A DNA stretch of 53,068 nt from Clostridiales bacterium (GTDB lineage Bacteria; Bacillota; Clostridia; Caldicoprobacterales; DTU083): NCBI GenBank assembly GCA_012842605.1, contig DUSN01000048.1, forward strand, positions 1-53,068, read 5' to 3'. The stretch's first letter is position 1. Every line of letters starts with the position of its first letter. Under the pieces are notes generated by a model. It searched no databases, was not told the origin of the DNA, and worked only from the letters and a program-made list of their open reading frames with translations. Positions 8,992 to 17,553 of the stretch are shown in pieces. The position numbers and the translations under genes were made by a program.

Positions 8992-10116
8992 ATGGAGTTG
9001 ATCCGGGGCTGTGCCAAAAAAGACAAGAAAACCAAGAATCTTATAAACCGGCTGAAGCCGGGTGATATTGCAGTCATCTGCCATCGTGATCTTGATGAGG
9101 TAGCAGCAATACACCTGGTGGAAAAAAAGGTTAAAGCCGTTATTAATTGTGATATTTCCATAAGCGGGACATTTCCGAATCAAGGCCCAAAAATTCTGAG
9201 TGAGGCAGGAATACCGCTTTTCGATAATGTGGGTTTGGATTTCTTTGATAAAGTAAATGAAAATGACATTGTTGAAATAGATGACAACATGCTTTATATA
9301 AATCAGAAACCCATATGCAGTGTTAAAGCCCTTACAAGCAGAGAAATCATGGGTTTGATGGAAAAGGCATCAGAAAATATACGTTATGTTATCCATGACT
9401 TTATAGATAATACGTTGGATTATGCAATAAGAGAAAAGGATATTATTCTTACACCAACTGATATGCCGCCCATCAGGGTTAATATAGAAGGCCGGCATGT
9501 ACTGATTGTAATCAGAGGGAAAAATTATAAGGATGACTTAAAAGCAATACGATCATATATAGAAGATGTTAACCCGGTAATAATTGCAGTAGACGGAGGG
9601 GCGGATGCACTGCTTGAGTTTGGGCTTGTTCCTGACATTATTGTCGGTGATATGGACAGTGTCAGTGATCATGCACTGACAAAATGCAGGCAGATTATTG
9701 TTCATGCTTATCCTGACGGCCGTGCTCCGGGAATGGAAAGAATCAGCCGTATGGGCCTTAAGGCAGGCATATTCAAATACCCTGGAACCAGTGAGGATGT
9801 GGCATTGATATTAGCTTATGAAAATAAGGCTGAGCTGATCGTGGCAGTGGGCAGCCATACAAACATGATAGATTTTTTGGAAAAGGGCAGAAAGGGAATG
9901 GCAAGTACCTTTTTGGTTCGAATGAAGGTAGGATATAAAGTAATTGATGCTAAAGGCGTAAGTGAGCTGTACCGGAACAGGCTTAAGCCATCCTATATTA
10001 TTGCAATGTTCCTGTCGGTGCTTTTTCCTGTTGCTATGGTAGCAAAAATGTCACCTCTAATACAGGAACTGTATCATTTAATAACACTTCGCCTGAAAAT
10101 TTTATTAGGGCTATAG
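8992..10116 (+). CDS. steA: SteA-like cytokinetic ring / thiamine pyrophosphokinase-fold protein
   Basis: Homologue of SteA (374 aa), known in actinobacteria as a partner of SteB in cell division; it carries a thiamin-pyrophosphokinase-like fold. Seen: CHRDLDEVAA near residue 28, and the TPPK-like motifs AVDGGADALLEFG and PDIIVGDMDSVSD in the centre, then YPGTSEDVALILAYE. A C-terminal hydrophobic segment (about 330-350, YIIAMFLSVLFPVAMVAKM) would anchor it to the membrane. The TAGGAG ribosome site precedes ATG 8992; TTG 8989 is also possible. It starts the steA-steB-GT2-MraY-like string whose members overlap or abut, so they are probably cotranscribed. The thiamine activity of the fold is not expected. 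Confidence 0.85.
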   Translation: MELIRGCAKKDKKTKNLINRLKPGDIAVICHRDLDEVAAIHLVEKKVKAVINCDISISGTFPNQGPKILSEAGIPLFDNVGLDFFDKVNENDIVEIDDNMLYINQKPICSVKALTSREIMGLMEKASENIRYVIHDFIDNTLDYAIREKDIILTPTDMPPIRVNIEGRHVLIVIRGKNYKDDLKAIRSYIEDVNPVIIAVDGGADALLEFGLVPDIIVGDMDSVSDHALTKCRQIIVHAYPDGRAPGMERISRMGLKAGIFKYPGTSEDVALILAYENKAELIVAVGSHTNMIDFLEKGRKGMASTFLVRMKVGYKVIDAKGVSELYRNRLKPSYIIAMFLSVLFPVAMVAKMSPLIQELYHLITLRLKILLGL

Positions 10117-10125
10117 GTGAAATAT

Positions 10126-11022
10126 ATGGTTAACATAAAATACTATGTAACTCTCATGGTGGGTATATTTCTGGCGTTAGGCCTAGGTATGATGATAGGA
10201 ATAACATTGGAAAGTCAGAATATTGTAGAAAATCAGCAGACTAATTTAATCCGCCAGATAGAAGAGCAATATTTTAGTCTTAGATCAGAAACAGAGCAGT
10301 TGAAAAAGGAAATACATGGCCTGGAAGATCAAAGAAATCAATTATATGATTTATCGTCACTGTTACTAAAAGAAATAGTCAAGGACAGATTTTCAGATTT
10401 GCATGTTGGAGTGGTCACTTTCTCTCAAACAGCATCATTGCAAAATTTGCTGGAATTTCTTAATCTGGCAGGTGCATCAATACAATATGCTGTAGCTATT
10501 CAGCCTGAAATTACTGAATGGAATGGCAGTATTATTCATGAAGTACAGAAACCGGAAGATGTTATTCAAGCTGTTATTTATGAGTTGATTTACAGCATGG
10601 ATTATGGCGGTATTACTCCTTTGATACAGGAAGCAGAGGAGCTTATGCTGGTATCCCGCACCGGGCTTTGTGAATATCCGGTTGATATTATAGTGCTGTA
10701 TGGTCAGGGTACTTCTACATTGAATTATGATAATATCCTGATTCAGCGTGCTATGGAAGCCGGCATACCTATAGTTGCCGTAGAACCAGGTGAAGTAGCG
10801 GAAAGTGCTGTTCCGGAGTATAAAGCACTGGGGATATCCACTGTTGATCATGTGGATTCCATTTATGGCCAGCTGGCTCTTGCTTCTGTCTTATCCGGCA
10901 ATAAAGGGAATTTCGGCTTGAGTTCGTTTGCTTCAGATTCTCTGCCCAGCCCTTTGTTTTTAAAGCAGATCACTTCAGATAATGAAGATAAGACTGCAGC
11001 CGCTGAGGAGGATCTGCAGTGA
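10126..11022 (+). CDS. steB: SteB/MctB-like membrane-anchored protein
   Basis: Copper transporter MctB/SteB-family protein (298 aa). It has one N-terminal membrane helix (about residues 6-27, ending LGLGMMIGITLES), a coiled coil (35-75) with many Glu/Gln/Lys, and a mixed alpha/beta extracellular domain. In corynebacteria SteB pairs with SteA at the division site; in mycobacteria MctB limits copper. The direct coupling to steA here favours the division role. A GTG at 10117 directly follows the steA stop, but ATG 10126 is better spaced from the GGTGA at 10116-10120. No metal-binding Cys or His cluster is visible, which argues against direct copper handling. Confidence 0.8.
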   Translation: MVNIKYYVTLMVGIFLALGLGMMIGITLESQNIVENQQTNLIRQIEEQYFSLRSETEQLKKEIHGLEDQRNQLYDLSSLLLKEIVKDRFSDLHVGVVTFSQTASLQNLLEFLNLAGASIQYAVAIQPEITEWNGSIIHEVQKPEDVIQAVIYELIYSMDYGGITPLIQEAEELMLVSRTGLCEYPVDIIVLYGQGTSTLNYDNILIQRAMEAGIPIVAVEPGEVAESAVPEYKALGISTVDHVDSIYGQLALASVLSGNKGNFGLSSFASDSLPSPLFLKQITSDNEDKTAAAEEDLQ

Positions 11023-11750
11023 ACCAAAAAGAATTTAAGGCAGCCGTTGTCATACCGGCTTATAATGAACAGAATATCATTGGTAAAACCGTAAAAGCCC
11101 TTTTAAAATTTCCCATAATTGAACGGATTGTAGTCGTAGATGACGGGTCTTCCGATAATACTGCCGTTGCAGCTTCTGATGCAGGAGCAGATGTTATATC
11201 AATGCCGGTTAACAGGGGTAAGGCTTATGCAATGAAAAAAGGATATGAAGCCGTTACAAGTCCCATAATTGTTTTCCTGGATGCAGATTTAGGTGAAAGC
11301 GCAGACCAGGTGCTAAAGCTGATTGAGCCTATTTATGAAGGAAAGGCAGAGGCTGTGATCGCCCGTTTTCCAATGACCCCAGGCCGCGGCGGATTCGGGC
11401 TGGTAAAGCAATTGGCTGCCAAAGGTCTGCACTTTCTTACCGGTAAACAATTATCCAGTGTGCTCTCAGGCCAGCGTGCTTTCCTTCGCAGCGTGCTAAA
11501 ACCTGAACTTTTTGATTACAGCGGCTTTGGCATAGAATTCGGGATGACGGTGGATATGCTCACAATGGACATGCAGGTACAGGAAGTGGATGTTAATATG
11601 AAGCACCGTACTACAGGCAGGGATATTCGGGGATTCCTCCATCGCTTCCGTCAGTTTCGGGACATCTTAGGTGTCTTTATTAAAAAGCTGGCAGAGAGAA
11701 TGTTTCTGAAGCTTAAATGCAGTTTTCCCAAGGAGCATGATAAAGCTTGA
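11019..11750 (+). CDS. Family 2 glycosyltransferase
   Basis: GT-A fold glycosyltransferase (243 aa) acting at the cytoplasmic membrane face. Seen: VVIPAYNEQNIIGKTVKAL at the start, VDDGSSDNT nucleotide-sugar motif, VFLDADLGES (the DxD-type metal site) and SGQRAFLRS acceptor region. No C-terminal membrane helix is obvious, unlike dolichol-phosphate mannosyltransferase relatives. Starts with GTG overlapping the steB stop by four bases, with GAGGAGGATC as ribosome site; ends overlapping the MraY-like gene. The pairing with SteAB and a phosphoglycosyltransferase-like protein suggests an envelope glycan or lipid-linked sugar job; the sugar is not predictable. Confidence 0.88.
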   Translation: MNQKEFKAAVVIPAYNEQNIIGKTVKALLKFPIIERIVVVDDGSSDNTAVAASDAGADVISMPVNRGKAYAMKKGYEAVTSPIIVFLDADLGESADQVLKLIEPIYEGKAEAVIARFPMTPGRGGFGLVKQLAAKGLHFLTGKQLSSVLSGQRAFLRSVLKPELFDYSGFGIEFGMTVDMLTMDMQVQEVDVNMKHRTTGRDIRGFLHRFRQFRDILGVFIKKLAERMFLKLKCSFPKEHDKA

Positions 11751-12568
11751 ACCTTGTATTGCTGATATTGTCAGGTATTATAGCCGGGTTAGCCTTTATA
11801 GGCATGAAATCCCGTTTGCTATCATTGTTAAGCCTTAAAAAGCTTTATGTAGAAAATTATTCCGGCAAAAAGGTATTAACAGGAGGCGGGCTTCTTATTT
11901 TATTTCCCTGTTTGCTTGCCTCTCTGCCTTTCTACTTGCTGCAGCCTGCTTCAGAGCATGTCTTGTACACAGCCATGATGCCTGTATTTGTCTTTTGCGG
12001 GCTGCTGGATGATATCCTTGGAGACTCCGCTTCGAAAGGTCTTGCCGGCCACTTCAGAACCTTTATGAATGGCAGGATGTCAACCGGAATGCTGAAAGCT
12101 ATAGTGGGAGTACTTTTTGGTTTTTTCCTGGCTCTGTCCAGAAGCAGCAGCTTTTTTATTGTTACTATGGATGTCCTGCTTTTTTCATTATCAGTTAACT
12201 TTATCAACCTTTTAGACTTAAGGCCGGGCAGGGCTGTCAAAGTTTTTAGTTTTTTCACTTTGGCTGCTGCTGTATTAACCGGATTTCTGGATGCATATTT
12301 ACTGCTTCCTGTGGCAGTAGTTTTAGCTTTATATATTGGGGGGGAATTGGAAGAACAATATATGCTGGGGGATGCAGGGTCAAATCTTTTAGGGGGTATT
12401 ATGGGATATTACGGAGTTGCTGCACTGTCTTTGCATGCAAAAGGAATATTGGTTGTTTTTCTGATCTTAATGCATATACTTTCTGAATACAAATCAATAT
12501 CCAAAATCATTGATGAGGTGCCCCTGCTTAAGAAAATTGATATGCTGGGCAGAAAGCGCGGGAGATGA
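11747..12568 (+). CDS. MraY/WecA-like polyprenyl-phosphate sugar-phosphate transferase homologue
   Basis: Integral membrane protein (273 aa, around 8 helices) of the PNPT superfamily that transfers sugar-1-phosphate to a polyprenyl phosphate. Motifs are recognisable though divergent: GLLDDILGD (the DD pair), NFINLLDLRPGRA in place of the usual N-x-x-N-x-x-D-G-x-D, and LGDAGSNLLGG (MGDxGS box). It is shorter than MraY or WecA (about 320-360 aa) and lacks the usual C-terminal HxH box. TTG start overlapping the glycosyltransferase stop by four bases. It is a paralogue rather than MraY itself, because no mur genes are near. Confidence 0.8.
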   Translation: MNLVLLILSGIIAGLAFIGMKSRLLSLLSLKKLYVENYSGKKVLTGGGLLILFPCLLASLPFYLLQPASEHVLYTAMMPVFVFCGLLDDILGDSASKGLAGHFRTFMNGRMSTGMLKAIVGVLFGFFLALSRSSSFFIVTMDVLLFSLSVNFINLLDLRPGRAVKVFSFFTLAAAVLTGFLDAYLLLPVAVVLALYIGGELEEQYMLGDAGSNLLGGIMGYYGVAALSLHAKGILVVFLILMHILSEYKSISKIIDEVPLLKKIDMLGRKRGR

Positions 12569-12572
12569 TTTT

Positions 12573-13661
12573 ATGCTGGAGTATCGCATGGGAAGAGTTA
12601 CAGAGATTTTAGAAAGAAGAAACGGGGTAACTGAAGTATTGCTGGATATTGACCACCCTGTTAAAAAAGCTATAAATTATGATGATATAACCGGCAGTAT
12701 ATCGAAAGGAGATCTGCTTTATCTTAATACAACTGCTGCTTCCCTGGGTTTAGGCACCGGTGGTTATCACTTTGTTGTGATTAACTGCTCTCACAAAGAG
12801 CATTCAATGTCACCAGGAGGGCATGGCATGAAGGTGCGTTATACCCCGTTCCAGGTAAAAGTACCTTATGCTGAAGAAGAAATACAAAGTGCAAAAGAAC
12901 TATATAACAGCAAACTGAATTTAAAGAAAAAGCTGATCTGTTTTGGTGAGCTGCACAGCATGATTCCTCCGCTGTGCGCCTATTTTAAATACCACTGCCC
13001 CCGGCTTCGCATATGCTATATAATGACTGATCAAGGCGCACTCCCTTTAAAACTCAGCCGTAACATTGACTTTTTAAAAAAGCACAACCTTGTTGACTCC
13101 GTTATTACAATAGGCAATGCCTTTGGAGGCGATTATGAGTGTGTAAACATCTATACAGGACTGCAGACAGCTGCATGGGTAGATGAATCCGATATAATCC
13201 TGGTTTCCATGGGACCGGGTATTGTAGGAACCGGTACCCGTTATGGCTTCTCCGGCTTGGAGATGGGATTTTATATTGACCTGGCAATCCGTTCAGGAGG
13301 ACAGTGCTGTTATATTCCCCGCATCAGCTTTGCCGAAGGCAGGCAGCGCCATTTTGGATTAAGCCATCACTCCATTACCATGCTTACAGAAATAGTTCAG
13401 TCATCTGTCCTTGTTACATTGCCAATCCTACAAAAAAAGCAGATTCAAATAATATATAAGCAATTACATGAAAATAAAGTACTGTCAAGGCACAGGTTAT
13501 GCATTGCCGATGGGAGCAGTATAAGGGAGGTTATGGAGTATTATAGGCTGAATATAACTACCATGGGCAGAGGCATTAAGGATGACCCGGCCTTTTTTTT
13601 AGGAATCGGAGCTGCAGCAAAAAAATCACTGGCATTATTTTATCGCTTGGACAGGTTATAA
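12573..13661 (+). CDS. DUF3866 family protein
   Basis: Conserved protein of the DUF3866 family (362 aa), widespread in Firmicutes and Actinobacteria with unknown function. Seen: an N-terminal beta-rich part (YRMGRVTEILERR, NTTAASLGLGTGGYHFVV), and a central alpha/beta part with ICFGELHSMIPPLCAYFK and VSMGPGIVGTGTRYGFSG. ATG 12573 is chosen because GGAGATGA (12561-12568) sits just ahead and the sequence upstream in frame belongs to the preceding gene. No signal peptide or membrane helix. Position between envelope genes and spoIIM is conserved in Clostridia. Confidence 0.82.
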   Translation: MLEYRMGRVTEILERRNGVTEVLLDIDHPVKKAINYDDITGSISKGDLLYLNTTAASLGLGTGGYHFVVINCSHKEHSMSPGGHGMKVRYTPFQVKVPYAEEEIQSAKELYNSKLNLKKKLICFGELHSMIPPLCAYFKYHCPRLRICYIMTDQGALPLKLSRNIDFLKKHNLVDSVITIGNAFGGDYECVNIYTGLQTAAWVDESDIILVSMGPGIVGTGTRYGFSGLEMGFYIDLAIRSGGQCCYIPRISFAEGRQRHFGLSHHSITMLTEIVQSSVLVTLPILQKKQIQIIYKQLHENKVLSRHRLCIADGSSIREVMEYYRLNITTMGRGIKDDPAFFLGIGAAAKKSLALFYRLDRL

Positions 13662-13718
13662 AACAGGCTTGTCTGTCATATTAATCAATATAGTCGGTTG
13701 CTATGGGGGGCAGGGCAT

Positions 13719-14354
13719 GTGCTGAAACGATTAAAAACAGATATCATAATGCATATACAAAAAAACATTCCATTATACCTGACTGTCCTGTTTGCCATTT
13801 TAACCGGAATTGCTGCAGGCACCTTTACAGCCGGCGCTATGTCCAGCGATCAAAAATCAGCCTTGGGTGGTTACCTTGAGGCATTTTTTCAGCATACCTC
13901 ACAAATGCCAATTAACAAAAGCGCAGTATTCTGGCAGTCTGTCTGGCAAAACTTTCAAAGTACATTTCTTATCTGGCTGGCAGGCCTGTTTATGTTTGGA
14001 ATGCCTTTCGTCATCCTTTTTGTCGGAATAAGAAGCTTTTTTATTGGCTTTGCCTTAGGATTTCTTATAAGCCAGTATCGTTTTGGCGGCATATTGTTTA
14101 CGCTTGTATGCATTATTCCTCAAACCCTGGTATACTTGCCCAGTGTCCTTGGAATAGGAGTTATTGCCCTGGAATACTCAATAGAACGGTTGAAAAACCG
14201 AAAGAACATCATGTCCAGAGAGCAAATGAAACGAAATATGGGTAACTATACTTTAAAGATTTTGGTTTTGTTCCTGGCACTGGTTGCAGGCAGTCTGATT
14301 GAAGCTTATATCAGTCCGGTATTTTTTGGATTGTTTCGATGGGTATTTGACTGA
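13719..14354 (+). CDS. spoIIM: Stage II sporulation protein M
   Basis: Membrane subunit of the DMP (SpoIID-SpoIIM-SpoIIP) engulfment machine, located in the mother-cell membrane (211 aa, about five membrane helices). Features: first helix about 18-40, GLFMFGMPFVILFVGIRSF in the middle, and FLISQYRFGGILFTLVCI, matching the SpoIIM pattern. GTG 13719 is used: the preceding GGGGGGCAGGG (13705-13715) is the ribosome site; a longer TTG start at 13698 would sit before it. spoIID and spoIIP are not in the window. Followed after 85 bases by the xerD-like gene, the same order as in Bacillus. Confidence 0.88.
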   Translation: MLKRLKTDIIMHIQKNIPLYLTVLFAILTGIAAGTFTAGAMSSDQKSALGGYLEAFFQHTSQMPINKSAVFWQSVWQNFQSTFLIWLAGLFMFGMPFVILFVGIRSFFIGFALGFLISQYRFGGILFTLVCIIPQTLVYLPSVLGIGVIALEYSIERLKNRKNIMSREQMKRNMGNYTLKILVLFLALVAGSLIEAYISPVFFGLFRWVFD

Positions 14355-14439
14355 AAATATGTCATTAAGAATAAAAAGGATTTTTGATTTTTATGTTGAA
14401 TACATATGTTTAGTTTGATGGTGTAAGGAGATTATTTTA

Positions 14440-15327
14440 ATGGAGTTTTATCTGGATAAATATACTGCATACCTGGAATCAGAGAAAGATTTGTCTGCCA
14501 ATACGCTGGAATCTTACTTAAGCGATATAAGGCAGTACATTGAGTACCTGTCATCCAAAAATATTACGCATATTCGTTATGCTTCTCATGCTATTGTATT
14601 GACCTACATGCTTTCCCTGGAAAAGGAGGGTGGAGCACCTTCCACTATACAGCGCAAGATGTCTTCTTTAAGAAGCTATTATAGATATCTCTTGATGAAT
14701 CATCTGGTTGAACAGGATCCTACAAGCAATCTTGTTCCGCCAAAAAACGAAAGAAAGCTGCCCAATGTTTTGACAAGTGATGAGGCCAAACGTTTATTGA
14801 ATCAACCTCAGGGTGATGACTGTAAATCCATTAGGGATAAGGCAATGCTCGAATTACTGTACGCAACAGGCATACGAGTATCTGAGCTGATTTCCTTGAA
14901 CCTTGATGATATTAACACTGAAGTTGGTTATCTAAGATGCATAGGTCCATCCGGGAGGGAGAGAATAATTCCCATAACACCTGCAGCTCTGCAGCATCTG
15001 AAGAACTATATAAAAATTGCAAGAGGAAAACTGCTTCGAAACCCTGCAGATAATACTTTGTTTGTAAATGTTCATGGCAAGCGAATGACCCGGCAGGGTT
15101 TCTGGAAGATAATCAAGCAGTATAAGGAAATGGCCAATATTGAAAAAGAAATTACACCGCAAACTTTAAGACATTCATTTGCTATTCATATGGTAGAGAG
15201 TGGAGCGGATATACGTTCAGTTCAGGAAATACTTGGCCATTCTGATATATCTACTACACAGATTTACAGTCAAGTCAATTTAAATCTAAAATCTTCTTAT
15301 ACAAAGCCCCATCCCAATTTGTCTTAA
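14440..15327 (+). CDS. XerD-like tyrosine recombinase with atypical active site
   Basis: Tyrosine recombinase of XerD type (295 aa) with an N-terminal SAM-like core-binding domain (1-95) and a C-terminal catalytic domain. In Bacillus the gene in this position (xerD/ripX) resolves chromosome dimers with its partner. Present here: Arg in GIRVSELISL, Arg and His of LRHSF, His of LGHSDIS, and Tyr in STTQIYSQV. However, the beta-hairpin Lys (GKGNKER in XerD) is replaced in GPSGRER, and the first His of the HxxR box is Gln (PQTLRH). Two of six canonical catalytic residues are thus changed, so activity may be altered. Good ribosome site AAGGAG. Ends inside a terminator stem. Confidence 0.85.
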   Translation: MEFYLDKYTAYLESEKDLSANTLESYLSDIRQYIEYLSSKNITHIRYASHAIVLTYMLSLEKEGGAPSTIQRKMSSLRSYYRYLLMNHLVEQDPTSNLVPPKNERKLPNVLTSDEAKRLLNQPQGDDCKSIRDKAMLELLYATGIRVSELISLNLDDINTEVGYLRCIGPSGRERIIPITPAALQHLKNYIKIARGKLLRNPADNTLFVNVHGKRMTRQGFWKIIKQYKEMANIEKEITPQTLRHSFAIHMVESGADIRSVQEILGHSDISTTQIYSQVNLNLKSSYTKPHPNLS

Positions 15328-15360
15328 CAACCGGGTGGGGCTTAATTTTAAGATTTTTTT
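15304..15360 (+). terminator. Terminator overlapping the xerD-like stop codon
   Basis: An 11-bp stem with one G-T pair: AAGCCCCATCC (15304-15314) pairs with GGGTGGGGCTT (15333-15343), followed by T-rich sequence. The 5' arm is inside the coding region. Confidence 0.8.
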
Positions 15361-15422
15361 CCCTGTTTATTAATGTTTGTAGTGGTTAGGATAATTATAT
15401 AGTTTAAATTCGGAGGATATAT

Positions 15423-16595
15423 ATGACAACAAGGGTTATACTAATCGTCATGGACAGCGTCGGAATAGGAGAATTGCCTGATGCAGCTGAATTTGGCGAT
15501 CAGGGCAGTCATACCCTGGGCAATATTATCAGGGAAATGGGCAGCCTTCAAATACCTAATCTTGTAAAACTTGGCATTGGAAATATAGACAATATTCAAA
15601 TTCCATTCTCTGATCCTTCACCGATAGGGTGTTACGGCAAAGCAAAAGAAGTTTCCAAAGGAAAGGATACTACCACAGGTCATTGGGAAATTGCCGGCAT
15701 CCGGTTGGACAAACCCTTTCCTGTATACCCAAACGGCTTTCCTGCTGAAATCATGAATTCATTCTGCGAAGCCACAGGTGCTGAGTACCTATGGAACAAG
15801 CCTGCCTCAGGGAGCGAAATCATCAATAGGTTAGGCGATGAACATGTAAGGACAGGTAAACTAATTGTCTATACTTCAGCCGACAGCGTTTTTCAAATAG
15901 CTGCCCATGAAGATATTGTTCCCGTAGAAAAACTTTATGATTATTGTTTGGCTGCAAGGAAAATATTGCAGGGAGAACATGGGGTAGGCCGTGTAATAGC
16001 AAGGCCTTTTACAGGAAGCTCAGGAAATTATGTCCGTACTAAAAACAGACGGGACTTTTCATTACCGCCTGTAGAGCCAACCATTCTTGATGTTTTGTCG
16101 CAGCATAGGATTTCCACTACAGGCGTTGGCAAAATCGGAGACATATTTGCAGGACGAGGCTTGGAAAGATCCATTCCGGCAAAATCAAACGATAATTGCA
16201 TAGATGTAACTTTAAATCTCATGAAGGACGGAGTCAAAGGCTTGATTTTTGTAAATCTTGTTGATTTTGACATGCTGTATGGGCATCGCAACGATATAGC
16301 AGGGTATGCCGGGGCTTTAGAGGCATTTGACAGGAGGATACCTGAACTGACTGCTGCCATGGAAGAAACCGATGTACTCATTCTTACTGCTGATCATGGA
16401 TGTGATCCTTCAACCCCCAGCACAGACCATTCCAGAGAGTATGTACCAGTGCTGGTATATGGAAAATCTCTGGCTAAGGGCAAAAACCTTGGCGTGTTAG
16501 AGACGTTCAGCGATATCGGCGCTACTGTACTGGAACTTTTAGGTGTAAAGCCCACCTTAAAGGGGATTAGTTTTAAAAGAAAGCTGGTTTTATAA
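15423..16595 (+). CDS. deoB: Phosphopentomutase
   Basis: Mn-dependent phosphopentomutase (390 aa, normal length) interconverting (deoxy)ribose-1-phosphate and -5-phosphate in nucleoside salvage. Alkaline-phosphatase-type fold with metal-site motifs: MDSVGIGELPDA at the N-terminus, KGKDTTTGHWEIAG carrying the phosphorylated threonine, the DFDMLYGHRND segment and ILTADHGCDPS plus TDHSREYVP near the C-terminus. Strong ribosome site (CGGAGG) at 15411-15416. It forms a salvage pair with punA downstream, as in Bacillus (drm-pupG). Confidence 0.97.
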   Translation: MTTRVILIVMDSVGIGELPDAAEFGDQGSHTLGNIIREMGSLQIPNLVKLGIGNIDNIQIPFSDPSPIGCYGKAKEVSKGKDTTTGHWEIAGIRLDKPFPVYPNGFPAEIMNSFCEATGAEYLWNKPASGSEIINRLGDEHVRTGKLIVYTSADSVFQIAAHEDIVPVEKLYDYCLAARKILQGEHGVGRVIARPFTGSSGNYVRTKNRRDFSLPPVEPTILDVLSQHRISTTGVGKIGDIFAGRGLERSIPAKSNDNCIDVTLNLMKDGVKGLIFVNLVDFDMLYGHRNDIAGYAGALEAFDRRIPELTAAMEETDVLILTADHGCDPSTPSTDHSREYVPVLVYGKSLAKGKNLGVLETFSDIGATVLELLGVKPTLKGISFKRKLVL

Positions 16596-16677
16596 AAATT
16601 CCTCTGATTGATACTCATAGCTGATAAACTTCATTATTTTATACTCATTATACTCCGGCATGAAAGGGATGATATTT

Positions 16678-17487
16678 TTGTACAGAAAAGCTGCTGAGTT
16701 TATCAAACAGCGATTACCGGAAGGAACGCTTCCCAGAATTGGTATGATTTTAGGGTCAGGTCTTGGCGTGCTTGCTGATTTTATAGAAAATCCAATCTAT
16801 ATCCACTACAATGAAATACCTGGGTTTCCAGGAACAACTGTAGAAGGCCATAAAGGAAGGTTTGTTATAGGGAGTTATTTAGGCAAACAGGTCCTGGCTA
16901 TGCAAGGCCGCTTCCATTATTATGAAGGCAAGAGCATTCAGGAAGTTGTCCTGCCCATTCATGTAATGAAGGTTTTAGGCATAGAAACACTTATTATAAC
17001 AAATGCTGCCGGCGGTATTAACCTTGACTTCCGGCCCGGGGATATAATGGTTATTACGGATCATATTAACTTAAGCGGCGTAAATCCTCTTCGCGGCAAA
17101 AATTTGGATGAACTGGGTCCAAGGTTCCCCGACATGAGCTTTGCATATGATCCGGAGCTTATAAAAACTGCAATTGAAGCCGGCAAAAAAGTACAGGTTG
17201 ACCTGCGTACCGGCGTATATGCCATGATGCAAGGCCCAAGCTTTGAAACGCCTGCTGAAATTCGAATGCTACGCATTTTAGGTGCTGATGCAGTTGGAAT
17301 GTCTACTGTACCTGAGGTAATTGCTGCCGTTCATTCCAAAATAAAAGTCCTTGGTATTTCCTGTATCACTAATATGGCTGCTGGTATTTTAAAGCAATCA
17401 TTATCTCATCAAGAGGTTATTGATACTGCGGAAAAAGTAAAAGGAAAGTTTATCCGTTTAATCGAGGCCATTGTTTCAATGCTTTGA
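16678..17487 (+). CDS. punA: Purine nucleoside phosphorylase
   Basis: Trimeric-type purine nucleoside phosphorylase (269 aa from TTG 16678; 275 aa from ATG 16660). Seen: LGSGLGVLADF phosphate loop, QGRFHYYEG, TNAAGGINLDFRPGD, DHINLSG and GADAVGMSTVPEVI, all typical of PNP-I. It releases free purine bases and ribose-1-phosphate that DeoB can convert. The start is uncertain: AAAGGG (16663-16668) is well placed for TTG 16678 but overlaps the region after ATG 16660, which has no ribosome site of its own. Confidence 0.95.
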   Translation: MYRKAAEFIKQRLPEGTLPRIGMILGSGLGVLADFIENPIYIHYNEIPGFPGTTVEGHKGRFVIGSYLGKQVLAMQGRFHYYEGKSIQEVVLPIHVMKVLGIETLIITNAAGGINLDFRPGDIMVITDHINLSGVNPLRGKNLDELGPRFPDMSFAYDPELIKTAIEAGKKVQVDLRTGVYAMMQGPSFETPAEIRMLRILGADAVGMSTVPEVIAAVHSKIKVLGISCITNMAAGILKQSLSHQEVIDTAEKVKGKFIRLIEAIVSML

Positions 17488-17507
17488 CCAATCGAATAAC
17501 AACCTTT

Positions 17508-17548
17508 CTTGTTGGATAACATATTGGCATAAAGGCCAACAAGGAGGG
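17508..17548 (+). promoter_or_regulatory. Hairpin that could mask the dacF ribosome site
   Basis: CTTGTTGG (17508-17515) is perfectly complementary to CCAACAAG (17536-17543), whose last bases overlap the ribosome site AAGGAGGG (17541-17548) of dacF. An alternative small stem TTGGC/GCCAA (17524-17539) competes for the 3' arm. The pairing is seen; a regulatory role is inference. Confidence 0.35.
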
Positions 17549-17553
17549 ATAAA

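Noticed and set aside
14440..15327. Phage or integrative-element integrase
   Set aside because: Position between spoIIM and deoB is the chromosomal XerD position, length is XerD-like, and no phage genes or att repeats are seen.
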